The notes under the pieces: model-generated | The model's database searches: none | What the model was told of the DNA's origin: nothing | Seen by the model: only the letters and a program-made list of their open reading frames with translations | Position numbers and translations under genes: made by a program | Shown here: in pieces, positions 27,593-37,726 of the stretch | How the letters are laid out: every line of letters begins with the position of its first letter | Position numbering within the stretch: the first letter of the stretch is position 1 | NCBI GenBank assembly: GCA_003330885.1 | Contig: CP030277.1 | Location: 3,088,001-3,152,000 of the forward strand | Reading direction: 5' to 3' | Origin: Rhodobiaceae bacterium | Lineage (GTDB): Bacteria; Pseudomonadota; Alphaproteobacteria; Parvibaculales; Parvibaculaceae | Length of the DNA stretch: 64,000 bases

Positions 27593-28633
27593 ATGAAACT
27601 GCGTGCAGGCGATATTGACCGGTTCGTTGCGAGCCCTGACCCAGCCGCGCAGGTCATTCTGATCTTCGGTCCGGACCAGGGCCTCGTTCGCGAACGCGCA
27701 AACCGGCTCGCCAAAACTGTGTTGGATGATCTAAGCGACCCTTTTCGCATGACCGACCTCTCCGATACGGATCTTAAGCAGGACCCTGCACGGCTCGCAG
27801 ATGAAGCCGCAGCCATTTCCATGATGGGAGGGCGCCGTGTCGTGCGGGTAAGGCACGCAGGTGACGCTCTTGCAAAAACGGTGAAGTCCTTTCTGGAGAG
27901 CCCAGCGGGAGACGCCCTCATCCTTCTGGAAGGCGGCGAGCTGACACCACGGTCGAGTTTGCGCAAAGCTTTGGAGGCGGCAAAAAATGGCGCCGCCCTA
28001 CCCTGCTATGCCGACGATGCGCGTACGTTGGAACGGGTTATCGAAGAGCGGTTGCGGCAATCTGGCCTCCGTGCCGACCCCGACGCCTTCGCCTATCTGA
28101 CCAGCCATTTGGGCAGCGACCGTGGAGTGACACTGCAAGAACTCGACAAACTGATCCTCTACATGCAATCAGATCCTGAAGCAGGAAGCATCACCCTCGC
28201 GGACGTCACCGCCTGCATCGGAGACACCGCCGCGACCCGGCTTGATGACATTGTCGATGCGGCCGCCATTGGGGACTTCGGTGCACTGGACGTGGCTTTG
28301 GCCAAAGCGTCCGAAGCAGACACGGCCCCGGTCGCCATCCTCATTGCCATGACCCGACACGTTCAGCAATTGCATTTGGTGCTTGGGCGCATGGAAGCAG
28401 GCAGCGACAGAGAAGCGGCGATAAAGGCACTGCGGCCACCGGTTCACTTCAAACGATCTGCGTCCATGAAAAGACAATGCGGACTGTGGGATCGAAAACG
28501 CCTGGAGCGCGCGCTCAGTCTTCTCGGCGATGCCGATCGACAATGCAAAACAACCGGCCTGCCCGATCGCGCCATCTGCGCCCAGGCCCTGATGCGCGTT
28601 GCACAAGGTGCGAGATCAGGCGTCCGGCGATAA
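27593..28633 (+). CDS. holA: DNA polymerase III subunit delta
   Basis: A 346-residue clamp-loader subunit that opens the beta clamp. The N-terminal region LIFGPDQGLVRERANRLAK corresponds to the P-loop-like part of the delta fold, which lacks true ATPase residues. The middle domain includes YLTSHLGSDRGVTLQELDKL and the C-terminal collar domain ends in GLPDRAICAQALMRVA. The product ends 63 bases before the convergent parB stop. Confidence 0.93.
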   Translation: MKLRAGDIDRFVASPDPAAQVILIFGPDQGLVRERANRLAKTVLDDLSDPFRMTDLSDTDLKQDPARLADEAAAISMMGGRRVVRVRHAGDALAKTVKSFLESPAGDALILLEGGELTPRSSLRKALEAAKNGAALPCYADDARTLERVIEERLRQSGLRADPDAFAYLTSHLGSDRGVTLQELDKLILYMQSDPEAGSITLADVTACIGDTAATRLDDIVDAAAIGDFGALDVALAKASEADTAPVAILIAMTRHVQQLHLVLGRMEAGSDREAAIKALRPPVHFKRSASMKRQCGLWDRKRLERALSLLGDADRQCKTTGLPDRAICAQALMRVAQGARSGVRR

Positions 28634-28676
28634 AAGCGTTTTGAAAGTGCTTGACGTTAGAGTCAACTAGAAGGAA

Positions 28677-28696
28677 CTCATCCGTAAACGGATGAG
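28677..28696. terminator. Hairpin between convergent holA and parB
   Basis: CTCATCCG, loop TAAA and CGGATGAG form a perfect 8-bp stem directly beside the parB stop codon. It has no T-run in either direction and may serve as a bidirectional RNA end. Confidence 0.5.
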
Positions 28697-29593
28697 CTAA
28701 ACTCTAGACAGGCGGCGGCAAATTTCATCAAGCTGCTCGAGCGAAGTATAGCTGACATTCACCGTACCGCCCTTCTCACCCTTATGGTTGATCGACACAC
28801 TCAAGCCCAGCGCATTCGTAATGTTCTTTTCAAGCGCCACTGTGTCGGCGTCTTTCAGCTTTGGCGACGATCCGCTTTTAGCCTTGGGTGAACTGGACTC
28901 TGGCTTGCGCGTAAGCGCTTCGGCTTCTCGAACAGACAGGCCCTTATCTGCAATTTCTTTCGCAAGCTTCTCCGCCTGTGGATGGCCAATCAAAGCCCTC
29001 GCATGCCCAGCGCTCAACGCACCACTCGACAGGAAATCTTGCACACCCGAGGGCAGACTAAGCAGCCGAAGCGTATTGGCAACATGCGACCGGCTCTTGC
29101 CGATCATCTTGGAGAGCTGGTCCTGGGTGTAGGTGAATTGGTCCACCAGACGCTGATAGCCGGCCGCTTCTTCAATCGGATTAAGATCTGCACGTTGCAC
29201 ATTCTCAATAATCGCAATTTCAAGCGATTCATTGTCATTCAGGTCTTTGACGACAATTGGCACGTCATGGAGCTGCGCTGCTTGCGCGGCCCGCCAGCGG
29301 CGTTCACCAGCGACAATCTCAAACTCGTTCTCAGATCCGCCTGGCGCAGGACGCACCATAATGGGCTGCAAAATACCCTTCTCTCGGATCGATTCCGTCA
29401 GATCATCCAAATCGCCTGTTCTAAAGATCTGGCGCGGCTGAAAGGGATTTGCGCGCAAAAACTCAATGGGAACCTCTCGGACACCTTTGGGCACCGGCGC
29501 CGTCTCATCCCCGAGTGCAACCGCTGCATCATCGCCGATCAACGCGGCAAGCCCGCGGCCCAGTCGATTTTTTCCAGCACTCTCATCGACCAT
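28697..29593 (-). CDS. parB: Chromosome-partitioning protein ParB
   Basis: A 298-residue CTP-dependent DNA clamp that loads at parS and spreads. The start at 29593 has GAGGAG upstream. Residues 40-130 form the CTP-binding domain with GERRWRAAQ at about 96-104. The helix-turn-helix domain follows with SRSHVANTLRLLSLP and a C-terminal dimerisation region. The N-terminus (KNRLGRGLAALIG) is the ParA-activating segment. Two perfect parS sites lie 1.7 and 3.7 kb upstream. It is cotranscribed with parA. Confidence 0.97.
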   Translation of the reverse strand: MVDESAGKNRLGRGLAALIGDDAAVALGDETAPVPKGVREVPIEFLRANPFQPRQIFRTGDLDDLTESIREKGILQPIMVRPAPGGSENEFEIVAGERRWRAAQAAQLHDVPIVVKDLNDNESLEIAIIENVQRADLNPIEEAAGYQRLVDQFTYTQDQLSKMIGKSRSHVANTLRLLSLPSGVQDFLSSGALSAGHARALIGHPQAEKLAKEIADKGLSVREAEALTRKPESSSPKAKSGSSPKLKDADTVALEKNITNALGLSVSINHKGEKGGTVNVSYTSLEQLDEICRRLSRV

Positions 29594-29749
29594 GACGGTC
29601 TCCTCTTTTCTTAAACAAGATAGAACCCTTGCGCTCGGACCCCGTCCTGCCACACCGCGGGTCTCACCTGGCGAGAACCCACGAATCCTTGAGTTTTTGA
29701 CGTAGGGGCTAAAAAGTAGGGCCCGGTAGCGCCATTTATGAATCTTTTC

Positions 29750-29769
29750 AAGACCTTAACGAAGGTCTT
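29750..29769. repeat. Hairpin between parA and parB
   Basis: AAGACCTT and AAGGTCTT form a perfect 8-bp stem around AACG, midway in the 230-bp parA-parB gap. A TTTT follows on the opposite side, so partial attenuation of parB relative to parA is possible. Confidence 0.5.
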
Positions 29770-29823
29770 TAAGAGTCATCAGATCTGAGTCGAACCCAGC
29801 TCTACAACACGTTGAAACTTATG

Positions 29824-30723
29824 TCATGCCGCCGTTTGACTCCGCAAAACACGTTCCCTCTGAATGAGCTCGGAGGCGAGCTTCATATAAGCCCGACTTC
29901 CCGCACATTGGTGATCATAAACCAGTGCTGGCTTGCCATAGGAAGGCGCTTCGGAAATCCGAACATTACGCGGAATGACTGTTTTATAAACCTTATCACC
30001 CAAATGAGCGCGCACATCCTGCGCCACCTGGCCTGAAAGATTGTTCCGCTGATCAAACATGGTGAGGACGATGCCCTGGATATCGAGCCGCGGATTGAGA
30101 CTAGTGCGAACCCGTTCAACGGTCCGCAACAATTGGCTGAGGCCCTCCAGCGCGAAGAATTCACACTGCAGCGGAACCAGGATGGAGTCCGCAGCGGTCA
30201 TGGCATTGATCGTGAGCAGGTTCAGAGACGGTGGGCAATCAATCAGAATATAGGTATACGGTCGGGCATTCATCTCTTCCGGCACACCATCAAGGTCTCG
30301 GCCGGAGGCCGGCATCCGTGCCAGCGCATCCCGCAACCGGTGCGAGCGCCGAGAGACGCTGGCAAGCTCCAGCTCGGCACCCAGCAGATCCATCGTCGAC
30401 GGCACCAGATCAAGACCGGGAACCTTCGTTGGCACAATTGCCGTTTCGATCAGCGCGGCACCGATGAGCACGTCATAGGTCGAAAGCGTCCGGTCAGCCC
30501 GGTCAACACCAAGGCCGGTACTGGCATTGCCCTGCGGGTCCAGATCAACCACGAGGACACGCTCGCCTACGGCGGCGAGCGCGGTTCCCAAATTGATGGC
30601 CGTCGTTGTTTTACCGACCCCACCCTTCTGATTTGCGAGCACAAGCACTCTGGGATGAGGCTGATCGGAAGCTGTCGACGCCTCCGCGATAGAGTCAGCT
30701 GTAGTCGATGGATTGTCAGACAC
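29824..30723 (-). CDS. parA: Chromosome-partitioning ATPase ParA
   Basis: A 299-residue deviant-Walker ATPase that forms gradients on the nucleoid and moves ParB-parS. The KGGVGKTTT motif near residues 33-41 contains the signature Lys, followed by VLVVDLDPQGNAS and YILIDCPPSLNLLT. The GTG at 30723 is preferred; a TTG two codons earlier has better spacing to GGTGGAG. Either way it overlaps the rsmG stop by a few bases, implying coupled translation. Confidence 0.97.
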   Translation of the reverse strand: MSDNPSTTADSIAEASTASDQPHPRVLVLANQKGGVGKTTTAINLGTALAAVGERVLVVDLDPQGNASTGLGVDRADRTLSTYDVLIGAALIETAIVPTKVPGLDLVPSTMDLLGAELELASVSRRSHRLRDALARMPASGRDLDGVPEEMNARPYTYILIDCPPSLNLLTINAMTAADSILVPLQCEFFALEGLSQLLRTVERVRTSLNPRLDIQGIVLTMFDQRNNLSGQVAQDVRAHLGDKVYKTVIPRNVRISEAPSYGKPALVYDHQCAGSRAYMKLASELIQRERVLRSQTAA

Positions 30724-31366
30724 GGGCAAGTTGCTCCACCTTTAGGACACACCCGTCTGGGTCCGCCTGGCTCGGATAGGAAGTAACCCTAAATGTCCAC
30801 GATTTCCGCGCCACGGTCAATTCTTCATCCGCTTGTGCGCCCTTTAGAAAGAACGCCTCTGTTTCAGGGCCAAAATAGGGTTCCGCCCACCCCATAAGAC
30901 GATCCAGGGGCGCGCAGGCGCGGGCAGAAAGCGCGTCACAAGTCCCGATGGCGGCAATCGTCTCAGGAGATTCTATCCGGGACGTGTGAACCACCGCCGG
31001 AGCACCGGTTTCCCGGATGACTTCTCGCAAGAACACCGACTTGCGCTGATCGCTTTCCACCAGGTTCATCTGAAATCCGACCCTGTCCCGGGCCAGAATG
31101 GCGAGAACCAAGCCGGGAAAACCTGCTCCACTGCCAAAATCCGCCCATTTCAGGTGTCTATCAGAAGACAGATCCAGCAATTGCGTCGAATCCAGGAAAT
31201 GGCGCCGCCAAACATCTTCCAGGGTCGATTTAGACACCAGATTGATGGAACCCTGCCACTTCCTCAATAGAGACTCGTATACCGAGAGTCGGTCCATTGT
31301 TTCACGTGAAACATGTGCGAGCTCGAAAAAGGATTCCGCATCAAGCACTTGCTGACCTTTATCCAC
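30716..31366 (-). CDS. rsmG: 16S rRNA m7G527 methyltransferase RsmG
   Basis: A 216-residue SAM-dependent methyltransferase acting on G527 of 16S rRNA. The SAM site is in WADFGSGAGFPGLVLAI and the late LSARACAPLDRLM segment carries the catalytic arginine region. The start is GTG at 31366. Its fifth to eighth codon block contains an HVSRET stretch encoded by a perfect parS palindrome (31298-31313), so this coding segment is constrained twice. It overlaps parA by a few bases and follows mnmG by 4 bases. Confidence 0.95.
   Translation of the reverse strand: MDKGQQVLDAESFFELAHVSRETMDRLSVYESLLRKWQGSINLVSKSTLEDVWRRHFLDSTQLLDLSSDRHLKWADFGSGAGFPGLVLAILARDRVGFQMNLVESDQRKSVFLREVIRETGAPAVVHTSRIESPETIAAIGTCDALSARACAPLDRLMGWAEPYFGPETEAFFLKGAQADEELTVARKSWTFRVTSYPSQADPDGCVLKVEQLARV
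31298..31313. promoter_or_regulatory. parS site 1 (inside rsmG)
   Basis: TGTTTCACGTGAAACA is a perfect 16-bp palindrome equal to the consensus ParB loading site. It encodes part of the rsmG N-terminal region. Confidence 0.97.
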
Positions 31367-31367
31367 A
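31359..31367 (+). promoter_or_regulatory. Perfect DnaA-box sequence at the rsmG start
   Basis: TTATCCACA, an exact DnaA-box consensus, covers the GTG start codon of rsmG, 45 bases from parS site 1. It could be a regulatory DnaA site or chance; see findings. Confidence 0.45.
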
Positions 31368-31370
31368 GCG

Positions 31371-33236
31371 TCAGGCCGAGCGGCGCAGATTTCCGCGCTT
31401 TACAAAGAGAAGAAGGGTTGTAATCGCAGCGGGCGTAACACCCTCCACTCGTGAGGCCTGCCCGAGAGTGACCGGCCTGGCTTCGGCCAGTTTCTGTCGC
31501 ACCTCCTGGGACAGACCCGGCACCGCGTCATAGTCTAGAGCGGTTGGGATCACCAGCGCCTCGTCTTTGCGGAACGCACGGACATCTGCTGCCTGACGTT
31601 CGAGATAGACGGCATAGGTCGCATCAATCTCCAATTGCTCTGCAATTTCCGGCTCCAACTGGCCAAGCTCAGGCCATATAGGCAAAATATCTGTCAGACC
31701 AATCTCTGCATAGGCAAGCAAATCAAACGCTGAACGTCTTACACCGTCCTGATTGATTTTGAACCCAGCTTTTGCAAGCTTTGCAGGGGTTTCTGACAGT
31801 TCTTTTGCAAGATTGTGGGCAGCAGACAGTTTTTCCTGTTTAACGCTGAAAAGGGACCCCCTCTCAGCGCCGACACAACCCACCGCCATGCCCAACGGGG
31901 TCAATCTTTGATCCGCATTGTCAGCGCGAAGGCTCAAGCGATATTCTGCCCGAGATGTAAACATACGATACGGTTCCGAAACGCCCTTTGTGACAAGGTC
32001 ATCAATCATCACCCCTATATAGGCATCCGCCCGATCGAGAATGAAAGGCTCGCTATCTTGTACCGAGAGCGCCGCATTAAGGCCAGCCATCAGACCCTGA
32101 GCAGCCGCCTCTTCATATCCCGTCGTTCCATTTATCTGACCTGCGAGGTAGAGACCCTTTTGAGCCTTAGTCTCCAATGTCGGCAGCAATTCTCGCGGAT
32201 CCACATAATCATATTCGATGGCATAGCCCGGACGGATGATCTCAGCCTCTTCCAATCCCGGGATTGTTGCAAGAAAGGCTTTCTGAACATCCTCCGGCAG
32301 CGCTGTAGAGATCCCATTAGGGTAGACCGTGTGATCATCCAACCCTTCAGGCTCCAAAAAGATCTGATGGGACGGACGTTCTGAGAACCGCACCACCTTG
32401 TCTTCCACTGACGGACAATAGCGCGGCCCAACACCGTCTATACGCCCCCCATACACCGGAGACTCTTCGAGGTTCTCGCGAATGATGTCGTGGGTTTCAG
32501 GCGTGGTCCGGGTGATATGGCAGGAAATCTGTTTCTGTGGCACCTCCCTTGTCAGGAAAGAGAACGGAACCGCCGGATCGTCAGCAAATTGTTCCTCCAG
32601 CACGTCCCAATTGATGGTTCTTCCATCCAGCCGCGGTGGTGTCCCTGTTTTGAGCCGCCCCATCTTGAGGTTAAGCCCATAAAGCCGCTCAGAAAGGCCG
32701 AGCGCAGGAGCTTCCCCTACCCGACCTGCCGGGACACGTTCCCGGCCCAGATGGATCTCCCCATTCAGAAAGGTCCCGGTCGTCAAAATAACTTTCGGTG
32801 CATCGAACTGGCGACCATCGTCACACAGCAACCCTGAAACACAGCCGTCCTCAACAATGAGGTCGACAACAGCCCCCTCTTCAACCGAAAGGTTCTCCTG
32901 ATCGGTGATGGCCTTTTGCATCGCCTCCCGATAAAGCTTCCGATCACTCTGTGTCCGAGGACCGCGAACAGCAGGCCCTTTCCGTCGGTTCAACAGTCGA
33001 AATTGAATGCCGGACGCATCAGCTACCCGTCCCATAACGCCGTCCAGGGCATCAATCTCGCGAACCAGGTGGCCCTTCCCAAGACCGCCAATCGCAGGGT
33101 TGCAGGACATCTCACCGACGGTCGCCCATTTGTGGGTAATCAGAAGCGTGGCGGCTCCCAGACGCGCAGAAGCAGCCGCGGCTTCACAGCCAGCGTGTCC
33201 ACCGCCAATCACAATCACATCAAAACGATCCGCCAT
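31371..33236 (-). CDS. mnmG: tRNA uridine-5-carboxymethylaminomethyl modification enzyme MnmG
   Basis: A 621-residue FAD enzyme that with MnmE installs the cmnm5 group on wobble uridine-34. The FAD fold is in [16 protein letters not shown], the family signature is [13 protein letters not shown], and the second signature [15 protein letters not shown] lies near 350. It is followed by rsmG after 4 bases and preceded by mnmE after a parS-bearing 120-bp gap. Its partner mnmE is the neighbour upstream. Confidence 0.98.
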   Translation of the reverse strand: MADRFDVIVIGGGHAGCEAAAASARLGAATLLITHKWATVGEMSCNPAIGGLGKGHLVREIDALDGVMGRVADASGIQFRLLNRRKGPAVRGPRTQSDRKLYREAMQKAITDQENLSVEEGAVVDLIVEDGCVSGLLCDDGRQFDAPKVILTTGTFLNGEIHLGRERVPAGRVGEAPALGLSERLYGLNLKMGRLKTGTPPRLDGRTINWDVLEEQFADDPAVPFSFLTREVPQKQISCHITRTTPETHDIIRENLEESPVYGGRIDGVGPRYCPSVEDKVVRFSERPSHQIFLEPEGLDDHTVYPNGISTALPEDVQKAFLATIPGLEEAEIIRPGYAIEYDYVDPRELLPTLETKAQKGLYLAGQINGTTGYEEAAAQGLMAGLNAALSVQDSEPFILDRADAYIGVMIDDLVTKGVSEPYRMFTSRAEYRLSLRADNADQRLTPLGMAVGCVGAERGSLFSVKQEKLSAAHNLAKELSETPAKLAKAGFKINQDGVRRSAFDLLAYAEIGLTDILPIWPELGQLEPEIAEQLEIDATYAVYLERQAADVRAFRKDEALVIPTALDYDAVPGLSQEVRQKLAEARPVTLGQASRVEGVTPAAITTLLLFVKRGNLRRSA

Positions 33237-33340
33237 TCACCGACCCAGTTTTGGCCACCCAAGATCTATTGCCGACATCTAGGCCGAATAGAGGGCACAG
33301 TCAAAATCAATTCGCTGGCCTGTGGCCATTTAGACTCAAG

Positions 33341-33356
33341 TGTTTCACGTGAAACA
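33341..33356. promoter_or_regulatory. parS site 2 (between mnmE and mnmG)
   Basis: A perfect TGTTTCACGTGAAACA lies directly against the mnmE stop codon. Two more flanking bases each side keep symmetry, giving a 20-bp palindrome (33339-33358). Confidence 0.97.
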
Positions 33357-34673
33357 CTACTTCCCGATGCAAAAATCCCGAAACACCACATCAAGCAATT
33401 CTTCGACATCGACCCGTCCGGTAACCCGACCCACGGCCCTCGCAGCATGTCTCAGCTCTTCTGCGATAAGGGCCGTTTCGCCTCCGACTCGAAGTAAAGA
33501 CAAGGCGCCATCCAAAGCACCGGCACAAGCCTCAAGCTCTTTGCGGTGCCTGGCCCGAGTAATCAGGGGCTCCTCGCCCCGAACAAAAATTTCCTCAACC
33601 CGAGCACCGAGCGCTTCTTCAAAGGCAGCAACCCCGGAACCAGTCTTGATCGAAAGCTGAGCGATGTCCGGCGCAGCTAGAGGATTTGGAACCAGGTCAA
33701 CCTTGTTCACCAGCTTCAGGTCCTGCGGCTCCACCGTGGCAAAGAAATCCAGGGTCGCATCCTCCGCAGATTGCATCCAAACCCGCAAATCCGCCTCATC
33801 AGCCGTCTGCCGGGCTCTTCTGATACCTTCTTGCTCCACCACGCCGACCCCATCTCTCAGCCCTGCTGTATCGCAGACCGTTACAGGCAGACCCGCCATC
33901 TTCAATCGAACCTCAACGACGTCTCTTGTGGTCCCCGCTTCTTCAGACACGATCACGGCGTCCCGTCTTGCCAAAGCGTTAACAAGGCTCGACTTCCCCG
34001 CATTAGGAGGCCCTACCACCGCAACAAAGATCCCATCCCGGATCCGCTCACCTCTATGGTCGGACAGAAACCCCGACATTTCCTCACGGAGCGCGGTAAG
34101 TCCCGGTAGAACTGACGCCGCTAAATCCTCTGGAAGATCCTCATCAGCGAAGTCAATATCCGCCTCCACATAGGCAAGTGATCGAACCAATTGATCCCGC
34201 CACCCATCGCAGAGCACCCCAAAGGTGCCTTTCATCTGCCGAAGCGCCTGTACCTGCTGAGCAGAGGTCTCCGCTTCAATCAGGTCTGCAATACCTTCCG
34301 CTGCAGAAAGATCGAATTTCCCGTTCTCCACGGCACGGCGACTGAACTCTCCTGGCTCTGCAAACCTCAGCCCTGCAATTTTTCCGAGTCCCTCAACCAC
34401 CGAGTCAACCACAGCGAGTCCACCATGGAGATGAAGCTCCACGACATCTTCGCCGGTGAAGGAATGAGGTCCTTGGAAAAAAAGCACCAAGGCCAGGTCA
34501 AGTACGTTCTCTGATTGAGGGTCCCTGAGTTCACGAAGTTCAGCCAGTCTCGGCGCCCCAGGACCTTTCCCGGACAGCGCTTTCAAGGCCGAGTCCGCAT
34601 GCGGACCAGAGATACGGATAACCGCAACGCCACCTCGTCCACGGGCGGTTGCCGGCGCAAAAATCGTTTCCAA
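33357..34673 (-). CDS. mnmE: tRNA modification GTPase MnmE
   Basis: A 438-residue GTPase partner of MnmG. The N-terminal folate-binding domain carries FTGEDVVELHLHGG. The G domain has VVGPPNAGKSSLVN near 218-230, a DTAGLR switch II and NKVDL specificity motif. The C-terminal Cys in FCIGK is the conserved catalytic cysteine. Potassium-dependent dimerisation drives GTP hydrolysis in the family. It is upstream of mnmG on the minus strand. Confidence 0.98.
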   Translation of the reverse strand: METIFAPATARGRGGVAVIRISGPHADSALKALSGKGPGAPRLAELRELRDPQSENVLDLALVLFFQGPHSFTGEDVVELHLHGGLAVVDSVVEGLGKIAGLRFAEPGEFSRRAVENGKFDLSAAEGIADLIEAETSAQQVQALRQMKGTFGVLCDGWRDQLVRSLAYVEADIDFADEDLPEDLAASVLPGLTALREEMSGFLSDHRGERIRDGIFVAVVGPPNAGKSSLVNALARRDAVIVSEEAGTTRDVVEVRLKMAGLPVTVCDTAGLRDGVGVVEQEGIRRARQTADEADLRVWMQSAEDATLDFFATVEPQDLKLVNKVDLVPNPLAAPDIAQLSIKTGSGVAAFEEALGARVEEIFVRGEEPLITRARHRKELEACAGALDGALSLLRVGGETALIAEELRHAARAVGRVTGRVDVEELLDVVFRDFCIGK

Positions 34674-34778
34674 TCCGAATCGACTCCTATGATCTAACCC
34701 GCTGTGCCCGGTTGCACCTTGTGGCTGTAAACTTCCATGCTATCTCTTGAACAGCTTCCGCTCTTTGAAAGATCTTTC

Positions 34779-36803
34779 ATGAACCACCTGTCAGCCGAAA
34801 CAAGCCCTTACCTGCTTCAGCACAAAGACAACCCTGTCCACTGGCATCCATGGGGCCCCGACGCGCTCTCTCGCGCTAAGGCTGAGAACAAACCCATCCT
34901 ACTCTCAGTCGGCTACGCAGCCTGCCATTGGTGCCATGTCATGGCTCATGAGAGTTTCGAAAACGCAGCCACCGCCGAAATCATGAACCGGCTCTATATC
35001 AATATCAAAGTAGACCGGGAAGAACGCCCCGACATCGACACCATCTATATGAGTGCTCTCCACGCACTCGGTGAGCAAGGTGGCTGGCCGCTGACCATGT
35101 TTCTCACCCCCGACGGAGAACCCTTCTGGGGCGGCACATATTTTCCACCAGAACCAAAATTCGGACGGCCAGGCTTCCCGCAAGTCCTGGAAGAGATTGC
35201 GCGCCTTTATACACAAGAGCCGGAAAAAATCCATGGCAACAAAGAGGCGCTCAAAAACGCCCTGAGCCGCATTGAAGACACAAGCGGCCAGCCCCCATTG
35301 GATATGTTACTTGGTGTCGCCAACCAGCTTATGGATGTCATGGACATGGATAAGGGCGGCCTAAAAGGCGCCCCCAAATTCCCGCAAACAGGGTTGCTGG
35401 ACGTGCTCTGGCGTGGCCACATTGCAACCGGCAACGACCAACTCCGCACAGCTGTAACCACCGCTCTGACCCACATGTGTGAAGGCGGCATCTATGATCA
35501 TCTGGGCGGTGGCTTCGCCCGCTATTCCGTCGACGCCGACTGGCTTGTCCCGCATTTCGAGAAAATGCTCTACGACAATGCCCTCCTTATCGACCGCCTC
35601 ACAGAGGTGTGGCAGGAGACCAAAGACCCTCTTTATGCCACCCGCATTGACGAGACCATCACCTGGATCGCCCGCGAAATGACAACGGCAGAAGGGGCCT
35701 TTGCCGCCAGCATCGATGCGGACAGCGAAGGTGAAGAAGGCAAATTCTATGTCTGGACCGCCAATGAGATCGACGCCGAACTCGGCGACATGGGTCCCTG
35801 GTTCAAAGAGCAATATGACGTGACGCCGGAAGGCAATTGGGAAGGCAATGCCATTCTCAATCGCCTCCATCTCATAGATCAGAGCCTTACTTCTGAGGAA
35901 GAAACCAGGCTCAAAACCTTGCGCCAAAAACTCTTCGACAAACGCGCATCCCGCATAGCGCCCGGTCTTGATGACAAAGTTTTACTCGATTGGAACGGAT
36001 TGGCCATCGCCGCCATTGCCAATGCCAGCATGGTATTCAAGCGAAAAGACTGGCTGGCTTTGAGTCAAACCGCCTATCGTTTCGTGGCCGAATCCATGAA
36101 GCGCGACGGCCGTATGCATCACGCTTATCGCGCCAACCGTCTCCAGCACCGTGCCATGTCCGATGGCCTCGCAAACATTTGTGCGGCAGCTCTGGCACTG
36201 TTCGAAGCTACCATGGACTGGACCTATGTCGATGACGCCCAAGGCTTCGTCACAGAACTCGACGCGCACTATTGGGATGAAACAAATGGCGGCTATTTCT
36301 TCTCCGCTGATGATGCTGAAGCCCTTCTTGTGCGAACGCGCACGGCAGCAGATGACGCGACCCCGGCAGCCAACGGCACCCTGCCCGGCCTCCTGGTCCG
36401 CCTCTACGGCCTCACCGGCGACGAACATTACCGCGATCGCGCCGATCAGCTGATCCTCGCTTTTGGGGGTGCCGTCACCAAGAACGCTTTCCCCCACGGC
36501 AGCTGGCTCGCAAGCCTCGATACAGCGGTTAATCTCACCCAGATCGTCATCATCGGCGAGAAAGCCGACCCTAAAAGAGAGGCACTCAAAGACACAGTCC
36601 TCAGCCTCTCCCTTCCAACAGGACTGCTCATTGATCTCGATCCAGGCACCGACTTGCCTGACGGCCACCCAGCCATGGGCAAAACCATGCTGGAGGGTAA
36701 AGCCACGGCCTATGTCTGCACCGGCCCCGTCTGCTCCGCGCCGGTCACAGATCCAGGCGATCTCCGCGCTGCTCTGCAAGCCAGCCGCCTTGCACCGGAA
36801 TGA
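34779..36803 (+). CDS. Thioredoxin-domain (YyaL/DUF255, spermatogenesis-associated 20-like) protein
   Basis: A 674-residue protein. The N-terminal thioredoxin-like domain has [17 protein letters not shown] with the pair Cys49/Cys52, then [10 protein letters not shown] and [13 protein letters not shown]. The rest is an (alpha/alpha)6 barrel similar to glycan-binding enzymes, including [14 protein letters not shown] and [14 protein letters not shown]. Family members are widespread, and their substrate is unknown. The start at 34779 fits homologs; the frame extends 14 codons further. It stands alone on the plus strand, divergent from mnmE. Confidence 0.9.
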   Translation: MNHLSAETSPYLLQHKDNPVHWHPWGPDALSRAKAENKPILLSVGYAACHWCHVMAHESFENAATAEIMNRLYINIKVDREERPDIDTIYMSALHALGEQGGWPLTMFLTPDGEPFWGGTYFPPEPKFGRPGFPQVLEEIARLYTQEPEKIHGNKEALKNALSRIEDTSGQPPLDMLLGVANQLMDVMDMDKGGLKGAPKFPQTGLLDVLWRGHIATGNDQLRTAVTTALTHMCEGGIYDHLGGGFARYSVDADWLVPHFEKMLYDNALLIDRLTEVWQETKDPLYATRIDETITWIAREMTTAEGAFAASIDADSEGEEGKFYVWTANEIDAELGDMGPWFKEQYDVTPEGNWEGNAILNRLHLIDQSLTSEEETRLKTLRQKLFDKRASRIAPGLDDKVLLDWNGLAIAAIANASMVFKRKDWLALSQTAYRFVAESMKRDGRMHHAYRANRLQHRAMSDGLANICAAALALFEATMDWTYVDDAQGFVTELDAHYWDETNGGYFFSADDAEALLVRTRTAADDATPAANGTLPGLLVRLYGLTGDEHYRDRADQLILAFGGAVTKNAFPHGSWLASLDTAVNLTQIVIIGEKADPKREALKDTVLSLSLPTGLLIDLDPGTDLPDGHPAMGKTMLEGKATAYVCTGPVCSAPVTDPGDLRAALQASRLAPE

Positions 36804-36935
36804 CCAGCCCCTGATCCAAGAAACACCCTCGCAACGAGGCGACGGGCCCGTTACGCTACTGCCAAAATAATCAGCCAAAACAATCAGGCAGTGTGAAACC
36901 ACACGCCCAACATCATTCTCTGACAGGAGGCCCTC

Positions 36936-37634
36936 ATGAGCTCAGAAACAATCACCATCAACGGTCCCGACGGCAGTTTTTCCGGATACCTGGCCAAACC
37001 TGCAGGTGACGGCCCCTTCCCCGCTATCGTGGTCATCCAGGAAATCTTTGGCGTCAACGCCGTCATGCGGGGCATCTGCGATGATCTTGCAAAACAGGGC
37101 TATCTCGCCCTTTCGCCTGATCTTTTCTGGCGCATTGAGCCAGGCATCGACATTACAGACCAGTCGGAAGAAGAATGGGCCAAGGCCTTTGAATTGTTCA
37201 ACGCTTTCGACGTCGACAAAGGCATGCTGGACGTCCAGGCCACCATCGATACCGCCCGGAAGCTTCCGGGCGCAAATGGCAAAGTCGGCGCCGTTGGCTA
37301 TTGCCTCGGCGGACAGCTCGCCTACCTCACAGCAGCCCGAACCGACGCAGATGCCGCAGTGGGCTTTTATGGTGTCAACCTGCAGAACCGAACAGATGAA
37401 GCCAACAACATCACCAAACCATTGATGCTGCACATCGCCGGCAAAGATGAATTCGTCCCCGCTGACGCTCAGGCCGCTATCCATGCAGGCCTGGACACTC
37501 ACACACAGGTCACACTCCATGACTACCCAGAGCGCGATCATGCCTTCGCGCGCGTTGGTGGCGCGCACTTTGATAAGGGCGATACGGATCTTGCCAATGG
37601 CAGAACCCTCGACTTCTTCAAGGCGAACCTCTAG
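36936..37634 (+). CDS. Dienelactone hydrolase family protein
   Basis: A 232-residue alpha/beta hydrolase. The nucleophile is Cys123 in AVGYCLGGQ, with Asp in GKDEFVP (about 171) and His in ERDHAFAR (about 203), the Cys-Asp-His triad of dienelactone hydrolases. VVIQEIFGVN near residue 31 holds the family Glu. It may open lactones in aromatic degradation or act on other esters, and no ring-cleavage genes are near. A clean AGGAGG lies upstream. It precedes a quinone oxidoreductase by 92 bases. Confidence 0.88.
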   Translation: MSSETITINGPDGSFSGYLAKPAGDGPFPAIVVIQEIFGVNAVMRGICDDLAKQGYLALSPDLFWRIEPGIDITDQSEEEWAKAFELFNAFDVDKGMLDVQATIDTARKLPGANGKVGAVGYCLGGQLAYLTAARTDADAAVGFYGVNLQNRTDEANNITKPLMLHIAGKDEFVPADAQAAIHAGLDTHTQVTLHDYPERDHAFARVGGAHFDKGDTDLANGRTLDFFKANL

Positions 37635-37726
37635 CGCGAGTCATACAAAACAACGTTCCGTATCCGAATCAAATATTCCGGCCCCCAGACTCATGGATAG
37701 GCCGACAAAAGAAGCAGGAAGCATCC

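Noticed and set aside
29770-29800. CTGAGTCGAACCCAG looks like a tRNA T-arm on the minus strand.
   Set aside because: No acceptor, D or anticodon arms fit upstream, and no CCA end is placed correctly.
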